Source: Vreelandella rituensis
GTDB taxonomy: Bacteria; Pseudomonadota; Gammaproteobacteria; Pseudomonadales; Halomonadaceae
Reading direction: 5' to 3'
Assembly: GCF_003336665.1 (NCBI RefSeq)
Contig: NZ_QPIJ01000020.1
Location: forward strand, 1 to 58,621
DNA length: 58,621 nt
Shown here piece by piece: positions 9,598 to 18,400 of the stretch. Position numbers and translations under genes: made by a program. How positions within the stretch are numbered: the stretch's first letter is position 1; each line of letters opens with the position of its first letter. The notes below the pieces were generated by a model that saw only the letters and a program-made list of their open reading frames with translations, did not search any database and was not told the DNA's origin.

Positions 9598-10336
9598 ACC
9601 CCGGCCCGGCGATCCGCACCGGCAAGGCCCGTTCCAGTGAAATACTGATGGGCCTTGGCCCCTCTCGTGTCACGCTGATGCCATAAGCCAGTATCTCCAC
9701 GCCGCTGGCTGCCGCCTCGCGTAAAGCCACCGCGTAGGCGGCATCCAGATGCGCTGCCGGCGCCACGTCCTCGATGCCTTCATGGGCCACGCAAAACACC
9801 AATACCGCCCGCTCCCCCTGGCGTGCCAGAGCGCTCAATGCCTTTAAGTGTTTGGTGCCGCGCACACTGATGGAATCCGGAAAATAGCCATGATCATCGG
9901 TTTCCTTGAGGGTTACCTGCTTGACCTCCACGTAGGCGCTACCGCGCTGCGGATCATCCAGTTTGAAATCCAGCCGTGAATCCGCCACTTTCACTTCCCG
10001 ATACAAGCTGGCATAGCCACGTAACGGCGCCAAATGTCCGGCAAGCAAGGCTGCTTCGACGATACGATTGGCGCGTCCGGTATGCACCGAGGCGAGCGCC
10101 AGGCTGCCGCCGGTTTGCGGCAGCTCGATCAATTCCCAGGTCCAGGCCAGCTTGCGTTTGGGGTTATCGCTGGGCGAGAGCCATACCCGACAACCCGGCA
10201 CATTGACCGCACGCATCGAGCCGGTATTGGGACAGTGTGCCACCACCTCGCGTCCATCATCCAGGCGCACATCGGCCAGAAACCGCTTATAGCGCTTGAG
10301 CAGCACGCCCGGAACCAGTTCAGGATAGACCAGCAT
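9569..10336 (-). CDS. sfsA: SfsA family DNA/RNA nuclease-like protein
   Basis: A 255-residue SfsA homologue, originally described as a sugar fermentation stimulation protein and a DNA-binding regulator of maltose genes in E. coli. Conserved blocks are RYKRFLADV near the N-terminus, HCPNTGSM, and YVEVKQVTL around the middle. The D/E-x-K character is why the family is suspected to be nuclease-related. The ATG overlaps the stop of the upstream aminotransferase (TAATG) and there is no good ribosome site, so translation is probably coupled. Confidence 0.9.
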   Translation of the reverse strand: MLVYPELVPGVLLKRYKRFLADVRLDDGREVVAHCPNTGSMRAVNVPGCRVWLSPSDNPKRKLAWTWELIELPQTGGSLALASVHTGRANRIVEAALLAGHLAPLRGYASLYREVKVADSRLDFKLDDPQRGSAYVEVKQVTLKETDDHGYFPDSISVRGTKHLKALSALARQGERAVLVFCVAHEGIEDVAPAAHLDAAYAVALREAAASGVEILAYGISVTREGPRPISISLERALPVRIAGPGFSDPGKIAE

Positions 10337-11496
10337 TATAGCCGGCCCACGAAGCGGCTTAGACGCGAGACGGCTTCTTCCAGGCGCGCCACCTCATTGG
10401 TGAAGGCGATTCGCACATGGTGCTCACCACCCCGCACGGCGAAATCAATGCCCGGGGTAATCGCCACGTTTTCTTCTTCCAGCAAGCGTTCACAGAAAGC
10501 TTGGCTGTCGCGGCTGTAACGCGAGATATCCAGCCATAGATAAAACGCCCCCTGAGGCGGCAAGGACGGCGCCAACCCCAGCGGCACCAAACCAGCCAGT
10601 AGCGCATCACGGCGAGCTTTCAGCGTTTCTCGGCGGGTTTCGAGAATCGCGCGACACTCTGGGGTAAACGCAGCCAAAGCGGCATACTGCGCCGGTGTGG
10701 AAGCTGCCAGGAAGACATTCTGCGCCAGCCGGGTCAACGGCTCGACGGCAGCTTGCGGCGCCACCAACCACCCCAGGCGCCAACCGGTCATGCCGAAATA
10801 TTTGGAGAAACTGTTGACCACGAAGGCATCCGGCGTCAACGCCGTGGCCGAAAGCGGGGCGTCATCATAATTCAGCCCCTGATAAATCTCGTCGACCACC
10901 AACTCCCCACCCTTGGCGAAGACGCCTTCGGCCACGGCGTTGAGCTTAGCGACATCCAGGGTGTGACCGGTGGGGTTGGAGGGGGTGGCCAGCATCGCCA
11001 AACGGGTGGAGGTTTGCCAGTGCCGTTGGATAAGCTCGGCATCCAGCTGCCAGCCGCTTTCCGGCCCTACCGAGACGGCATCCACCTCGGCACCGGCCAG
11101 TGCCATGAAATGCCGGTTGCAAGGGTAATTGGGGTCGGCCATCAACACCCGGTCGCCAGGACCCGCGAGCAACTGGCTCGCCAGCAGCAAGGCGCCGGAA
11201 GCCCCCGGAGTCACCAGGATTCGCTCGGGAGCCACTGTGGCAGCGAAATGCTCGGCATAGTGGTGCGAAATCGCCTCACGCAGGGCAGGAAGGCCGGCTG
11301 CCGGCGTGTAACGCGTGCGCCCCTGCGCCAGTGCCTGCTGTCCGGCAGCCATCACCGGTGCCGGTGTGGCGAAATCCGGCTCGCCGACTTCAAGGTGAAT
11401 CACATCATGCCCCGCCGCTTCTCTGGCCTGGGCTAATTCCAGTAAGTGCATGACCCGAAAAGGGGCGACGAGATTGACGCGGGGGTTCCAGGCCAT
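10336..11496 (-). CDS. PLP-dependent class I/II aminotransferase
   Basis: A 386-residue fold-type I aminotransferase. The PLP lysine lies in NSFSKYFGMTGWRLGW, with GEPDFATP near residue 38, SNPTG for cofactor and substrate binding, and VDEIYQGL before the lysine. It belongs to the aspartate/aromatic aminotransferase-like subgroup, but substrate preference cannot be read from sequence. ATG 11496 follows a GGAGG site; the GTG immediately before it is less likely. The pair with sfsA next to dksA resembles Pseudomonas gene order. Confidence 0.9.
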   Translation of the reverse strand: MAWNPRVNLVAPFRVMHLLELAQAREAAGHDVIHLEVGEPDFATPAPVMAAGQQALAQGRTRYTPAAGLPALREAISHHYAEHFAATVAPERILVTPGASGALLLASQLLAGPGDRVLMADPNYPCNRHFMALAGAEVDAVSVGPESGWQLDAELIQRHWQTSTRLAMLATPSNPTGHTLDVAKLNAVAEGVFAKGGELVVDEIYQGLNYDDAPLSATALTPDAFVVNSFSKYFGMTGWRLGWLVAPQAAVEPLTRLAQNVFLAASTPAQYAALAAFTPECRAILETRRETLKARRDALLAGLVPLGLAPSLPPQGAFYLWLDISRYSRDSQAFCERLLEEENVAITPGIDFAVRGGEHHVRIAFTNEVARLEEAVSRLSRFVGRL

Positions 11497-11647
11497 CACA
11501 GCCTCCTTTTTGATAGTAAACTAACGTATTAAATACATCATTAGGCTTGCAAAGCCTGTGTTTTTCAGATAAACAAGCATCCCTTTGGCGTGAGATCATT
11601 GACGCGTCGATGATTGATCAGCAGTCACTTACGTAAGAGGCAGTCCC

Positions 11648-12085
11648 ATGCCAGTAGCGGAAAAGCAACAGGAAGCGTCCAAGCCATTCACCCCTTACCA
11701 GCCGGCACCGGGTGAAGAATACATGAACGAGCAGCAGCTGGAACACTTCCGGCAGCTCTTGTTGGATTGGAAGCAGGACCTCATGGAAGAAGTGGATCGC
11801 ACCGTGCGCCACTTGCAGGAAGATGCCAACAATTACGCCGACCCGGCAGACCGCGCGACTCAGGAAGAAGGTTTCAGCCTGGAATTGCGTACCCGGGATC
11901 GAGAACGCAAACTACTCAAGAAGATCAACGAAACGCTGGATAAGATCGACGAAGACGATTACGGCTTCTGCGAGGCGTGTGGCGTGGAAATTGGTATTCG
12001 ACGCTTGGAAGCAAGGCCCACAGCCACGCTGTGTGTCGATTGCAAAACCTTGGCCGAACTCAAGGAAAAGCAGCTAGGCAGCTAA
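11648..12085 (+). CDS. dksA: RNA polymerase-binding transcription factor DksA
   Basis: Binds the RNA polymerase secondary channel and, with ppGpp, adjusts stringent-response transcription including rRNA promoters. The 145-residue protein has an N-terminal coiled coil with the tip segment DPADRATQEE (the acidic tip residues needed for activity). The C-terminal four-cysteine zinc finger (CEAC and CVDC pairs) is complete, so this is a zinc-type DksA. AGAGG precedes ATG 11648, and an intrinsic terminator follows at 12113. Confidence 0.96.
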   Translation: MPVAEKQQEASKPFTPYQPAPGEEYMNEQQLEHFRQLLLDWKQDLMEEVDRTVRHLQEDANNYADPADRATQEEGFSLELRTRDRERKLLKKINETLDKIDEDDYGFCEACGVEIGIRRLEARPTATLCVDCKTLAELKEKQLGS

Positions 12086-12112
12086 GCTTATCCTTGAATG
12101 CTGATCGCTTGC

Positions 12113-12137
12113 ACGGGCACCTCAGGGTGCCCGTTTG
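12113..12137 (+). terminator. Intrinsic terminator after dksA
   Basis: A perfect 9-bp stem ACGGGCACC/GGTGCCCGT with a 4-nt loop is followed by a short T run. It sits between dksA and gluQ. Confidence 0.75.
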
Positions 12138-12172
12138 CATGTTACCCCGAACACATCAAACGAGGACAGCGC

Positions 12173-13072
12173 ATGCCTCACACCGCCGGTTATCGCGGCC
12201 GCTTTGCGCCCACGCCTTCCGGCCCGCTGCACTTCGGTTCGCTGGTAGCCGCCCTTGGCAGTTATCTCGATGCTCGCGCCGTGGGAGGGAAATGGTTTCT
12301 GCGTATCGAGGATATCGACCCACCCCGCTGCCCGCCAGGGGCCGCCGACACGATCCTGCGCCAGCTCGAAGCGTTCGGCCTGCACTGGGATGGCGAGGTG
12401 AGCTATCAAAGCCTTCATGGCGCGGCGTATGCCGCGTCACTCCTGCGCCTTGAACAGCTTGGTTTGGCCTATCCTTGCAGCTGTTCACGCAAGCAATGGC
12501 GCCAGCACGCCATCTACCCCGGCTGGTGCCGTGACGGCGTTCGTGACGTTGGCAAACCGGTGGCCTGGCGCCTGCGCAGTGACCTGGGGTTGCGCCCCGT
12601 AGCGTGGCACGACCGCTTATTCGGCCCTCAGTCCTTCGACCCCGAAACCCTGGGCGATGTGGTCCTCAAACGAAAAGACGGCCTCTGGGCTTATCAGCTG
12701 GCCGTGGTGGTCGACGATGCCGAGCAGCACATTACCCATGTGGTGCGGGGGCTGGATCTACTCGACAACACGCCCTGGCAGCGTCAGTTGCAAGAGGCGC
12801 TGGGGTTTGCCGAACCCCGTTACCTACACTTGCCCTTGATCGTGAGCACCGAGGGACAAAAGCTTTCCAAACAGACCCTGGCGCCGGCATTACCCGAAGA
12901 AGGTGACGCCGTTCGCAGCCTGCTGTTTCAAGCCTTGCAGGCCCTGGATCAGGCGCCGCCCAGGGTACTTGCCGGGGCATCGGTTGAAGCCCAGCTTGAA
13001 TGGGCGATCTCCCATTGGTCGGTCTCTCGCCTAAACGCGACGCCTTCCCGCCCATGGAAACAATCGGAGTAA
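12173..13072 (+). CDS. gluQ: Glutamyl-Q tRNA(Asp) synthetase
   Basis: Glutamylates the queuosine of tRNA-Asp; a shortened paralogue of glutamyl-tRNA synthetase. The 299-residue protein has [12 protein letters not shown] in place of HIGH, a zinc-ligand cluster (CSC... then YPGWC), and a KLSKQ loop, and it lacks the anticodon-binding domain. ATG 12173 follows GAGGA. The dksA-gluQ-small ORF-cbrA-cbrB order is the same as I recall in Pseudomonas aeruginosa. Confidence 0.93.
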   Translation: MPHTAGYRGRFAPTPSGPLHFGSLVAALGSYLDARAVGGKWFLRIEDIDPPRCPPGAADTILRQLEAFGLHWDGEVSYQSLHGAAYAASLLRLEQLGLAYPCSCSRKQWRQHAIYPGWCRDGVRDVGKPVAWRLRSDLGLRPVAWHDRLFGPQSFDPETLGDVVLKRKDGLWAYQLAVVVDDAEQHITHVVRGLDLLDNTPWQRQLQEALGFAEPRYLHLPLIVSTEGQKLSKQTLAPALPEEGDAVRSLLFQALQALDQAPPRVLAGASVEAQLEWAISHWSVSRLNATPSRPWKQSE

Positions 13073-13078
13073 GCGGCC

Positions 13079-13255
13079 ATGTATGTGTATCGCATCATGT
13101 TGTTTCTGGTATTCGGCGGCTATCTGCTCTCGCCGCTGCTGATGAATGGCTGGGGCGACCCGGATATTGCCTGGTACCGCCCCTTTGTTATCTGGGGGGG
13201 GTTGATCGCCTTGACGCTGTGGCTGGAACAAAAAAGGAAGCTGGATGAGCGTTGA
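13079..13255 (+). CDS. Small membrane protein upstream of cbrA
   Basis: A 58-residue reading frame (starts MYVYRIMLFLVF, ends EQKRKLDER) with two hydrophobic segments, about residues 5-22 and 36-49, around a Trp/Gly/Asp-rich turn. Its last 11 bases overlap the cbrA start and its 3' end holds the AGGAAG ribosome site of cbrA, so the two are probably translationally coupled. Pseudomonas has a small ORF at the same place. Function is unknown; a CbrA accessory role is only an idea from position. Confidence 0.75.
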   Translation: MYVYRIMLFLVFGGYLLSPLLMNGWGDPDIAWYRPFVIWGGLIALTLWLEQKRKLDER

Positions 13256-16196
13256 GTTAGTCGGCCTTTTGTTGCTCGGTTTCGGATACCTTGTCTTACT
13301 GTTCGGCTGTGGCTTTATCATCGAACGTGGCTGGGTACCGGTGCGTATTGTCCGTCACCCGATGGTCTACATCCTGGCAGTGGGGGTGTATGCCAGTGCC
13401 TGGGCGATTTACGGCAGTCTCGAGCTGGCCGCTCATGCCGGCTTCGGCTACCTGGCGTATTACCTGGGTGCCGCGGGTGCCTTTCTGTTGGCTCCGGTGT
13501 TGCTGGTACCCATTCAGCGCATCACTCGCACCTATCAGTTAGCGTCCCTCGCCGACCTCTTTGCCTTTCGCTTTCGCTCACGCTGGGCGGGCTCCCTGGT
13601 AACGTTGGTCAGCCTGCTGGCGGTACTGCCCCTTCTGGCCTTGCAGGTGAAAATCCTGGGTGAAGCGACCCACCTCATGACGGGAAGCGACTCACCGGCC
13701 CTCGTTGCCCTGTTATTCTGTGCCGCTATCGCTTTGTTCGCCGTGATTTTCGGCGCACGTCACAGCCAGCTTCATGCACGTCACGACACGCTTCTGGCAA
13801 CGATCGCGCTTGAATCCATCGTCAAGCTTCTGGCCATGTCAGCGTTGGGCGGCATTGCCCTGTTTGGGGTATTCGACGGCCCAGGCGATCTGCAACAGTG
13901 GCTGGAAGGGCCGGGGCTGGCCTATCAAGCTGCCACACCTCAGCTGGAACCGGCTCAGTGGCGCACCTTGCTGTTATTGTTCTTTGCCGCAGCCTTTCTG
14001 ATGCCGCACCTGTTTCACATCACCTTTGCCGAAACGCTTTCCCGGCGCACTTTGCTGCAGGCGAGCTGGACTCTGCCGCTGTTCTTGCTGCTGATGGCGC
14101 TGCCGATTCCGCTGATTTTATGGGCCACTCAGGCACGTGGCACTTTCGATGTTTCCATCGCGGCCTATTCAGCTTTCGCCTTGTCGGAAAGTTGGTGGGT
14201 GGGAGCGCTGGTGTTCATTGCCGGTCTGGCCGCCGCCAGCGGCACCATGATCATTATTTCCCTGGCACTTTCAGGCATGATTCTCAACCATGTGGTGCTG
14301 GTAGCTCACCCGCCTGAAGCCCGTGCCGATCTCTACGGCTGGCTGCGCTGGCTGCGTCGCGCCCTGATCGGTGCGGTGATTTTCGGTGGCTGGCTATTCT
14401 ATCGCACCGTGGGAATGCACAATGACCTGACCACGCTGGGCCTGGCCGCCTTTGTGGGAATGGCCCAGTGCCTGCCCGGCATGCTGGCGTTGCTGTACTG
14501 GCCGGGAGCCAACCGTAAAGGCATGGTCAGTGGATTATTGATAGGCGTAATGATATGGCTGTGGGGGCTGTGGTTACCCTTATTGTTTCCGACAGTCATT
14601 CCGGCCTTTCCTCTCACGCCGCTGGCACCTGCCGATGCGCCCCTCTGGTATCACGTCACCTTGCTCGCCCTAGGCTTGAATATCATGGCATTGATCATGG
14701 TGTCGCTATTCACCCGGACCTCCACCGGCGAAAAATCCGCCGCGGAAGCCTGTTCGGTGGACGCGGTGATTCGCTCCAAACGATTGCCACTGGATGCCGC
14801 CACGGCCGAAGATTTTCCCCGACACCTGGCTCAAGCCCTGGGTGACGAGGCCGCCCAGCGCGAAGTCACCCGTGCATTGAAAGATCTGGGGTTAGCCGTT
14901 AATGAGCGCCGCCCTTATGCACTGCGACGCCTGAGGGATCGAATTCAGGCCAATCTCTCCGGGTTGATGGGGCCGTCCGTGGCCCGTGATATCGTCGACC
15001 GCTACCTGCCTTATCGCCATGACGACCAACCCGCGACCGACGATATACATTTCGTTGAAAGCCGCCTGGAAGCCTATCGTTCCCGGCTAACCGGCCTGGC
15101 TCGGGAACTCGACGGCTTGCGCCGCCACCATCGCCGCACCCTTGCCTACCTGCCTATCGGGCTTTGCGTGTTCGGCGATGATGAGGAATTGCTGATGTGG
15201 AACCAGGCCTTGACCGCCCTTTCCGCAATCGAGGGCGACAGTGTCATCGGCGCACGGCGAGATAGTCTCCCTGCCCCCTGGCCGGCGTTGCTGGGTCAGG
15301 CCCTGGCACTGGATCATACCCCTCTCTACAAACAGGCCGTCACGCTGCATGGAAAAACCTATTTCCTGACCCTGCATAAAGCCGTACTCAGCGACCATGA
15401 CAGCCGCGGTGGCAGCGTGATACTCATCGAAGACCATACCGAGATGAAGTGGCTTGAAGATGAACTGGTTCATGCCGCGCGGCTGGCATCAATCGGCCAG
15501 TTGGCCGCCGGCGTAGCCCACGAGATCGGCAACCCCATCACCGGGATTTCCTCACTGGCACAGAACCTGCGCTATGACACCGACGACCCGGCATTGCTCG
15601 AGACCGCCGATCAGATCCAGCAACTTACTCGGCGAGTGACGCGAATCGTCAATTCCCTGGTAGGATTTGCCCATGGCGGGCGCCAGGCGACGCCCCTGCC
15701 GGCAGAACCGGTCACCCTGTCGAACATCACCGAAGACGCCTTGCACTTGATCCATCTGGCCCGGGCAGGCGAGGATGTCACATTCGAAAACAGTTGCCCT
15801 GACCAGCTGGTGGTGCGCGGTGATGCACAGCGCCTGACTCAGGTAATGGTCAATTTATTGAGCAATGCCCGTGACGCCTGCCAGACACAAGGCCATATTC
15901 ATATTGAGGCTGGCACTCAACACGCTCAAGCTTGGTGGCGAGTGACCGATAATGGCCAGGGCATCGACCCCAAGGTACGTGATCGTTTGTTCGAACCGTT
16001 CATTACCACCAAGGCCGCCGGCCAAGGCACTGGTTTGGGTCTCGCGCTGGCTTATCAGATCGTGACCGAACACCAAGGCAAGATCGAGATCACCTCACCG
16101 CCCCTCGGCCATTCCCGTGGCACCGCCATTACGCTCTGGTTGCCGCTCTACTCACAGGATGATCAGCTCAGCGATGCGTCGAATACTGATTGTTGA
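13245..16196 (+). CDS. cbrA: CbrA, transporter-coupled sensor histidine kinase
   Basis: Sensor kinase of the CbrAB system that controls carbon/nitrogen balance. Residues 1 to about 500 are a multi-helix SLC5 (sodium:solute symporter)-like domain. A linker and a PAS-like region follow, then a HisKA domain with phosphoacceptor His759 in [11 protein letters not shown], and a HATPase domain with N box [11 protein letters not shown]1 DNGQGID and G2 [12 protein letters not shown]. At 983 residues it is about the length of Pseudomonas CbrA. In Pseudomonas the transporter domain carries histidine. ATG 13245 has an AGGAAG site; the 3' end overlaps cbrB. Confidence 0.93.
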   Translation: MSVELVGLLLLGFGYLVLLFGCGFIIERGWVPVRIVRHPMVYILAVGVYASAWAIYGSLELAAHAGFGYLAYYLGAAGAFLLAPVLLVPIQRITRTYQLASLADLFAFRFRSRWAGSLVTLVSLLAVLPLLALQVKILGEATHLMTGSDSPALVALLFCAAIALFAVIFGARHSQLHARHDTLLATIALESIVKLLAMSALGGIALFGVFDGPGDLQQWLEGPGLAYQAATPQLEPAQWRTLLLLFFAAAFLMPHLFHITFAETLSRRTLLQASWTLPLFLLLMALPIPLILWATQARGTFDVSIAAYSAFALSESWWVGALVFIAGLAAASGTMIIISLALSGMILNHVVLVAHPPEARADLYGWLRWLRRALIGAVIFGGWLFYRTVGMHNDLTTLGLAAFVGMAQCLPGMLALLYWPGANRKGMVSGLLIGVMIWLWGLWLPLLFPTVIPAFPLTPLAPADAPLWYHVTLLALGLNIMALIMVSLFTRTSTGEKSAAEACSVDAVIRSKRLPLDAATAEDFPRHLAQALGDEAAQREVTRALKDLGLAVNERRPYALRRLRDRIQANLSGLMGPSVARDIVDRYLPYRHDDQPATDDIHFVESRLEAYRSRLTGLARELDGLRRHHRRTLAYLPIGLCVFGDDEELLMWNQALTALSAIEGDSVIGARRDSLPAPWPALLGQALALDHTPLYKQAVTLHGKTYFLTLHKAVLSDHDSRGGSVILIEDHTEMKWLEDELVHAARLASIGQLAAGVAHEIGNPITGISSLAQNLRYDTDDPALLETADQIQQLTRRVTRIVNSLVGFAHGGRQATPLPAEPVTLSNITEDALHLIHLARAGEDVTFENSCPDQLVVRGDAQRLTQVMVNLLSNARDACQTQGHIHIEAGTQHAQAWWRVTDNGQGIDPKVRDRLFEPFITTKAAGQGTGLGLALAYQIVTEHQGKIEITSPPLGHSRGTAITLWLPLYSQDDQLSDASNTDC

Positions 16197-17550
16197 AGAT
16201 GAAGCGATTATTCGCAGTGCGCTCAAGCGATTACTTGAGCGCCACGACTATCATGTCCAGGAAGTGGAAAGCGCGGAGGACGCCCAGGCCCTGGCGCTAA
16301 GCCAATTTGACCTGATCATCAGCGACCTGCGCCTGCCCGGCGAACCGGGTACCAGCCTGATTGCAGCCGCCGCTCCCGCACCGGTATTGATAATGACCAG
16401 CTACGCCAGCATGCGCTCGGCGGTGGACGCCCTGAAGCAAGGCGCGGTGGATTATATCGCCAAGCCGTTCGATCACGACGAGCTGCTCGAGACGGTTTCA
16501 CGCATCCTGCGCCAGCAGGCTATCCAGCACAGCGAGCCACCGGACGTGACCGACAAGGGTGGCAGCCGCCAGTCCATGATCGGTGAATGCGTGGCCATGC
16601 AGCAGGTATATACCCGTATTCGCAAGACCGCTCCCGCCGATGTCACGGTATTGATCCAGGGCGAATCGGGTACCGGCAAGGAACTGGTGGCTCGGGCGTT
16701 ACACCAACAAAGCAAACGCGCCCGCGCGGCGCTGATCTGCGTCAATTGCGCTGCGATTCCGGAAACCCTGATCGAATCCGAGCTTTTCGGCCATGAAAAA
16801 GGCGCCTTTACCGGGGCCAGCGCCTCCCGTACCGGCCTGGTCGAAGCGGCCGATGGCGGCACCTTGTTTCTGGATGAAATCGGCGAATTGCCACTGGATG
16901 CCCAGGCGCGTCTGCTGCGCGTGCTCCAGGAAGGCGAGATCCGCAAGATCGGTTCGGTGGAAACCCGGCATGTGGATGTCCGCCTGATTGCTGCCACCCA
17001 TCGTGACCTGCGAGCCCTGTCGAAAAGCGGTGAGTTTCGCCTCGACCTCTATTACCGCTTGAACGTCATGCAAATCGACCTCCCCCCCTTGAGGGAACGC
17101 GAGGACGACGTCTTGCAGATTGCCGACATCCTGCTGGAAAAAGCGTGCAAGCGCCATTCTCGCGAGGGGCTGCGGCTGTCCAAATCCGCACGCAGTGAAC
17201 TCAAGGACTACCCTTGGCCGGGTAATGTTCGGGAACTGGAAAACGCCCTGGAGCGGGGTGTCATTCTTGCCGAAGGCCATCTGATTCACACCGATGACCT
17301 GGGGCTTGCACCCACCGGGCTAACCATGCGCCCGGCACCGGTTAATGCGACATCCCCCAGCGTAGCTGAGCCTCCCAACGAGGATGACCTCTCGCTGGAG
17401 GATTACTTCCAGCATTTTGTGCTGGAACATCAGGACCAAATGAGCGAAACGGAGCTCGCCCAAAAACTGGGGATTAGCCGCAAGAACTTGTGGGAACGCC
17501 GCCAACGCCTGGGCATTCCCCGCAAGAAGACAGCTCGAAGGCCCTTGTGA
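16174..17550 (+). CDS. cbrB: CbrB, sigma-54-dependent response regulator
   Basis: Partner of CbrA. An N-terminal receiver domain has phosphoacceptor Asp51 in IISDLRLPG. The central AAA+ domain has Walker A GESGTGKE, the sigma-54 contact motif GAFTGA at residues 210-215 and [11 protein letters not shown]-terminal Fis-type helix-turn-helix contains [14 protein letters not shown]. It is predicted to activate sigma-54 promoters, and one lies 230 bp after its stop. The start is taken at ATG 16174 ([10 protein letters not shown]) inside the cbrA end; ATG 16159 is possible. About 458 residues. Confidence 0.93.
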   Translation: MRRILIVEDEAIIRSALKRLLERHDYHVQEVESAEDAQALALSQFDLIISDLRLPGEPGTSLIAAAAPAPVLIMTSYASMRSAVDALKQGAVDYIAKPFDHDELLETVSRILRQQAIQHSEPPDVTDKGGSRQSMIGECVAMQQVYTRIRKTAPADVTVLIQGESGTGKELVARALHQQSKRARAALICVNCAAIPETLIESELFGHEKGAFTGASASRTGLVEAADGGTLFLDEIGELPLDAQARLLRVLQEGEIRKIGSVETRHVDVRLIAATHRDLRALSKSGEFRLDLYYRLNVMQIDLPPLREREDDVLQIADILLEKACKRHSREGLRLSKSARSELKDYPWPGNVRELENALERGVILAEGHLIHTDDLGLAPTGLTMRPAPVNATSPSVAEPPNEDDLSLEDYFQHFVLEHQDQMSETELAQKLGISRKNLWERRQRLGIPRKKTARRPL

Positions 17551-17641
17551 TGCTTGTCGTAACAATTTTTGCAATGAAATGCTTAACATTCTTTTATACT
17601 AACGTCTAAGCCATTGATCTATAAACGTACTTTTCCTTCGG

Positions 17642-17706
17642 TGTTACTTTGTAATTGTTACCTTCTCACACATCGATTGGCGAAAAGCAGCGTATCAGCG
17701 GTAACA
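17642..17706 (+). promoter_or_regulatory. Candidate CbrB-binding sites upstream of the crcZ-like RNA
   Basis: TGTTAC occurs at 17642-17647 and 17656-17661, and the inverted form GTAACA at 17701-17706. A further GTAACA lies at 17559-17564. They lie roughly 75-165 bp upstream of the sigma-54 promoter, a normal enhancer distance. TGTTAC/GTAACA palindromes are the CbrB recognition element I recall from Pseudomonas; the spacing here does not reproduce that single palindrome exactly. Confidence 0.5.
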
Positions 17707-17780
17707 CTATCCCCCCTCCTCCTCGCTCGGACTGAACGAAAAAAATTTAAGCCGTTGAAATATATTGACAAAAAAATACA

Positions 17781-17796
17781 TGGCACAGGGTCTGCA
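17781..17796 (+). promoter_or_regulatory. Sigma-54 promoter of the crcZ-like RNA
   Basis: TGGCAC at 17781-17786 and CTGCA at 17792-17796 place the invariant GG and GC exactly as in the RpoN consensus TGGCACRNNNNTTGCW; the only clear deviation is C for T before TGCA. Transcription would begin near 17807. It lies downstream of the gene for a GAFTGA-type activator (CbrB). Confidence 0.8.
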
Positions 17797-17806
17797 GTAT
17801 TACTAG

Positions 17807-18276
17807 GTAAGAAAAGCAACCCGGGCATAGCGGCAGTCCTCTCACAATAACAACAGGACGACATCCGCCGGTTTGAACACCAACAATAACAATGCTTCAA
17901 GCCTTTTGAGATAGCGGCGCCAACAATAACAACCGCCAATGCCATCTCGACGATCACTTGCCCGCGCCAATGTGTGCGGCTAATAACAACAACAAGCTCA
18001 ACAAGTGAATGGCCCGATAATCAGAATACGATGTACAACGAGACGTCCAATAACAACAAGCGTCTCAATCAGTACCTCCCGGTAACAAAAACAACTCGCC
18101 GGGGAGAAATGCATCGTAGTTGGTTTATTGTTTTGAATACGAGACGGTCGGATCAATAGCAATAATGACCTTTCCTGACTGTGGTGCGTATTCAGGGCGA
18201 TGCCCATCACAAAGAAAAACACCGGCATGGATGCCGAGCAACCACTTGATAGGGGAGGCCCAAAAGCCTCCCTTTT
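17807..18276 (+). ncRNA. crcZ: CrcZ-like Hfq/Crc-sequestering small RNA
   Basis: A predicted ~470-nt RNA from a sigma-54 start near 17807 to the terminator at 18253-18276. It has six A-rich CA motifs of the AAYAAYAA type: 17846-17853, 17882-17892, 17922-17932, 17982-17995, 18049-18059 and 18084-18094; a weaker one is at 18155-18165. Several sit in hairpin loops, for example stems 17836-17840/17855-17859, 17870-17877/17896-17903 and 18040-18045/18061-18066. In Pseudomonas, CrcZ lies at the same cbrB-pcnB locus and titrates Hfq (with Crc) from catabolic mRNAs when CbrAB is active. I see no credible ORF here. Sequence identity to Pseudomonas CrcZ could not be tested. Confidence 0.8.
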
Positions 18277-18277
18277 G
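18252..18277 (+). terminator. Intrinsic terminator of the crcZ-like RNA
   Basis: A perfect 7-bp stem GGGAGGC/GCCTCCC (18253-18259 and 18266-18272) with a 6-nt loop is followed by TTTT. It ends the CA-motif region and precedes the pcnB promoter. Confidence 0.85.
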
Positions 18278-18321
18278 TGCGTTTGGCGCCCAGGTTTTTG
18301 TCACTGCATGTCTCCTGCACT

Positions 18322-18349
18322 TTGCAAGGCATTGGGGGTCGGCTACACT
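18322..18349 (+). promoter_or_regulatory. Putative sigma-70 promoter for pcnB
   Basis: TTGCAA (18322-18327), a 16-bp spacer and TACACT (18344-18349) lie 50 bp upstream of the pcnB start and after the crcZ-like terminator. The match is moderate. Confidence 0.4.
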
Positions 18350-18400
18350 CAGCGCCCTGCATCGTTTACTTTTCTGCACTCTGCGAGTCGATAACGCCGC

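Noticed and set aside
17840..18100. Recurrent AACAATAACAA-like repeats that might suggest a CRISPR array or a satellite.
   Set aside because: The repeats are 8-14 nt, irregularly spaced, and lack constant-length spacers and repeat palindromes; they match Hfq/Crc-binding CA motifs.
17614..18159. Short open frames inside the cbrB-pcnB gap (for example 17614-17850 and 17974-18159).
   Set aside because: They lack ribosome sites, are low-complexity Asn/Thr-rich or run through the A-rich motifs, and the region is better explained as a structured RNA.
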